DNA from: DATKMG01 sp035541995
Lineage (GTDB): Bacteria > Acidobacteriota > Terriglobia > Versatilivoradales > Versatilivoraceae
Assembly: GCA_035541995.1 (NCBI GenBank)
Contig: DATKMG010000031.1
Span: 1-6,206, forward strand
Reading direction: 5' to 3'
DNA length: 6,206 nt
The notes under the pieces are model-generated. The model saw only the letters and a list, made by a program, of their open reading frames with translations. It had not been told where the DNA came from and ran no database searches. Positions 4,628-6,206 of this stretch are shown piece by piece. The position numbers and the translations under genes are program-made. The number at the start of each line of letters is the position of its first letter. The stretch's first letter is position 1.

Positions 4628-6061
4628 TTGAAAACACTCTTGTTGAATCCTCCCTCTTTCCCAAAGTTTGATGGAGGAGCCAGTTCCCGCTGGCCTGCAA
4701 CGCGGGAAATCACTTCGTTCTGGTATCCAATCTGGTTGACCTATCCGGCCGGGATGATAAAAGAAAGCCGTGTCCTGGATGCCCCTGCACACGGGGTCAC
4801 TCCCGAAGAGACCGTCAAAATCTGCAAGGACTACGAATTGGCCGTGGTGTTTACCAGCACACCAGGATTCAAAAACGAAATCCGCTTGGTTGAAGAGATG
4901 AAGGCAGCCAATCCCTCGTTGCGAATCGGCTTGGTGGGTCCTCCTGTAACAGTAGAACCCGAAGAGAGCTTGAAAGCCTCCCAGGCAATCGCTTTTGTAG
5001 CTCGCAAAGAATTTGATTATTCGGTTACCGAATTCGCAGCCGGCAAGCCGCTGAATGAAATTGCTGGGATCAGCTACAGGAGCAACGGGAGTATTTGCCA
5101 TAATCCTGACCGGCCGTCGATCCAGAATCTGGATGCCCTGCCGTTTGCGGTTGATATCTACAAACGCGATCTGGACGTAACTCGATACAACGTCCCGTTT
5201 TTGCTTCACCCTTACATCGCGCTTTACACATCCCGCGGCTGTCCTGCGCTCTGCACTTTTTGTCTATGGCCTCAGACCATTAGCGGCCACCCCTGGCGTG
5301 TTCGGAGTAGCGAGAATGTCGCTGCGGAGGTAATGCGCGCGAAAGAGTTGTTCCCCAACATTAAGGAGATCTTTTTTGACGATGACACTTTTGCCTGGGG
5401 CAAGAACCGGGTCCTGGAGTTGTGTCAGAAGCTCAAGCCATTAAAATTCACCTGGTCGTGCACGTCGCGCGTCCACACGGATTACGAGACTCTGAAGGCC
5501 ATGAAAGAAGCGGGATGCCGGTTATTAATAGTCGGCTTTGAATCGGGAGACCCGGCAATACTAAAAAACATCAAGAAGGGCGCCACGGCCGAACAAGGAA
5601 TAGAGTTCATGAAGAACTGCAAGAACCTGGGGATCCTGGTGCACGGCGATTTCATTATTGGGCTTCCAGGAGAAACGCCTGAGTCCATTGAGCGCTCCAT
5701 CCGGTACGCTGAACAACTGGACTGCGAGACCATCCAGGTTTCTATTGCCCATCCCTACCCTGGGACTGAATTCGACACCTACCTGAAAAAACACAACTAC
5801 TACACCAACGATGCGATGACCGATGAGTCCGGCCACCAGCTTCCTAACATCGAGTATCCCGGCCTGTCCCGACGGGAAATCGTGCAGGCCGTCGACCGCT
5901 TCTATGACCGCTACTATTTCCGGCCTAGAATTGTTTTTCGCATTGTCAGGAGGGCTTTCTTCAGCCGGAATGAGCGCCGTCGGTTGTATCATGAGGCTAG
6001 AGAATTTCTGCAATTGCGGGCCCGAAGACGCCAGTTTGCCAGAGCACGAGCAGCCAGTTAG
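4628..6061 (+). CDS. hpnJ: HpnJ, radical SAM protein of hopanoid cyclitol ether formation
   Basis: HpnJ is a radical SAM enzyme needed to convert the glucosamine head group of bacteriohopanetetrol into the cyclitol ether, acting after HpnI and HpnK; this was established genetically in Burkholderia and assigned here by similarity. The protein has 477 residues, full length for the family. Residues 1-145 form the B12-binding-like domain (LLLNPPSF, GGASSRWPATREI, VFTSTPGF, LVGPPVTVEPE). The usual DxHxxG cobalamin ligand is not visible, and other HpnJ proteins I recall also lack it. The radical SAM core begins with YTSRGCPALCTFCLWPQT, where C205, C209 and C212 form the CxxxCxxC iron-sulfur site. 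EIFFDDDTF (247-255), GFESGDP (303-309) and FIIGLPGET (342-350) follow. The tail (about 440-477) is very Arg-rich. The start is TTG. It is transcribed away from hpnI, with no hpnK next to it in the visible part. Confidence 0.95.
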   Translation: MKTLLLNPPSFPKFDGGASSRWPATREITSFWYPIWLTYPAGMIKESRVLDAPAHGVTPEETVKICKDYELAVVFTSTPGFKNEIRLVEEMKAANPSLRIGLVGPPVTVEPEESLKASQAIAFVARKEFDYSVTEFAAGKPLNEIAGISYRSNGSICHNPDRPSIQNLDALPFAVDIYKRDLDVTRYNVPFLLHPYIALYTSRGCPALCTFCLWPQTISGHPWRVRSSENVAAEVMRAKELFPNIKEIFFDDDTFAWGKNRVLELCQKLKPLKFTWSCTSRVHTDYETLKAMKEAGCRLLIVGFESGDPAILKNIKKGATAEQGIEFMKNCKNLGILVHGDFIIGLPGETPESIERSIRYAEQLDCETIQVSIAHPYPGTEFDTYLKKHNYYTNDAMTDESGHQLPNIEYPGLSRREIVQAVDRFYDRYYFRPRIVFRIVRRAFFSRNERRRLYHEAREFLQLRARRRQFARARAAS

Positions 6062-6206
6062 ACAGCGGATGAATCCTCAAAGCTCAACCAGATCCTCAGG
6101 GTTGGAAGGAATCAGTCAGCCGTGTGCGGAATAGCCGGTCATACTCATAGCGGTCGTGCGGCTAACGGGGTCGAGATGGCCCGCATCACCCACTTGTTAC
6201 GTCACC

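Noticed and set aside
6176..6206. Start of a further + strand gene at ATG 6176 (MARITHLLRH)
   Set aside because: Only 31 bases are visible, the upstream GGGG is a weak ribosome site, and nothing identifies the product.
6062..6206. A terminator or gene remnant after hpnJ
   Set aside because: Only scattered short pairings (AGCCG with CGGCT) and frames broken by stops are present; none forms a stem followed by a T-run or a recognisable protein.

Overview
The window most likely comes from an acidobacterium. This rests on the style of the hopanoid proteins (an HpnJ beginning MKTLLLNPPS with the GGASSRWPATREI block), on a left-edge protein that resembles acidobacterial hypothetical proteins, and on a large GNAT-like protein of a kind I associate with that phylum. 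This is recognition from memory, not a search result. No rRNA, tRNA, CRISPR array or transposase gene is visible.

Layout from left to right. (1) Bases 1-446 hold the 3' part of an unidentified + strand gene that runs off the left edge. (2) Bases 498-692, minus strand, hold a previously hidden gene remnant: the last 64 codons and stop of a second, diverged hpnI. It is in frame, gap-free, and about two thirds identical in protein to the intact hpnI 2.4 kb away. (3) Bases 726-2420, minus strand, encode a 564-residue protein with an apparent GNAT-type acyltransferase core. It is clearly richer in G+C than its neighbours. (4) Bases 2421-2910 are non-coding and structured: a perfect 10-bp dyad, a 145-bp MITE-like element with perfect 15-bp terminal inverted repeats and three internal hairpins, and a second, weaker inverted-repeat element. 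(5) Bases 2911-4068, minus strand, are hpnI. (6) Bases 4069-4627 are a long divergent control region with a good sigma-70-type promoter and a short tandem repeat. (7) Bases 4628-6061, + strand, are hpnJ. (8) The last 145 bases hold nothing I can support.

How the genes work together. HpnI is the glycosyltransferase that adds N-acetylglucosamine to bacteriohopanetetrol. HpnK, which is not in this window, deacetylates the product. HpnJ is the radical SAM enzyme of the step that turns the glucosamine-type head group into the cyclitol ether. The window therefore carries two of the three genes for building the composite hopanoid head group, arranged divergently rather than as an hpnI-J-K operon. 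The segment from the hpnI remnant through the GNAT-like gene to the MITE-like element looks like a rearranged, possibly acquired, block beside a resident hopanoid locus.
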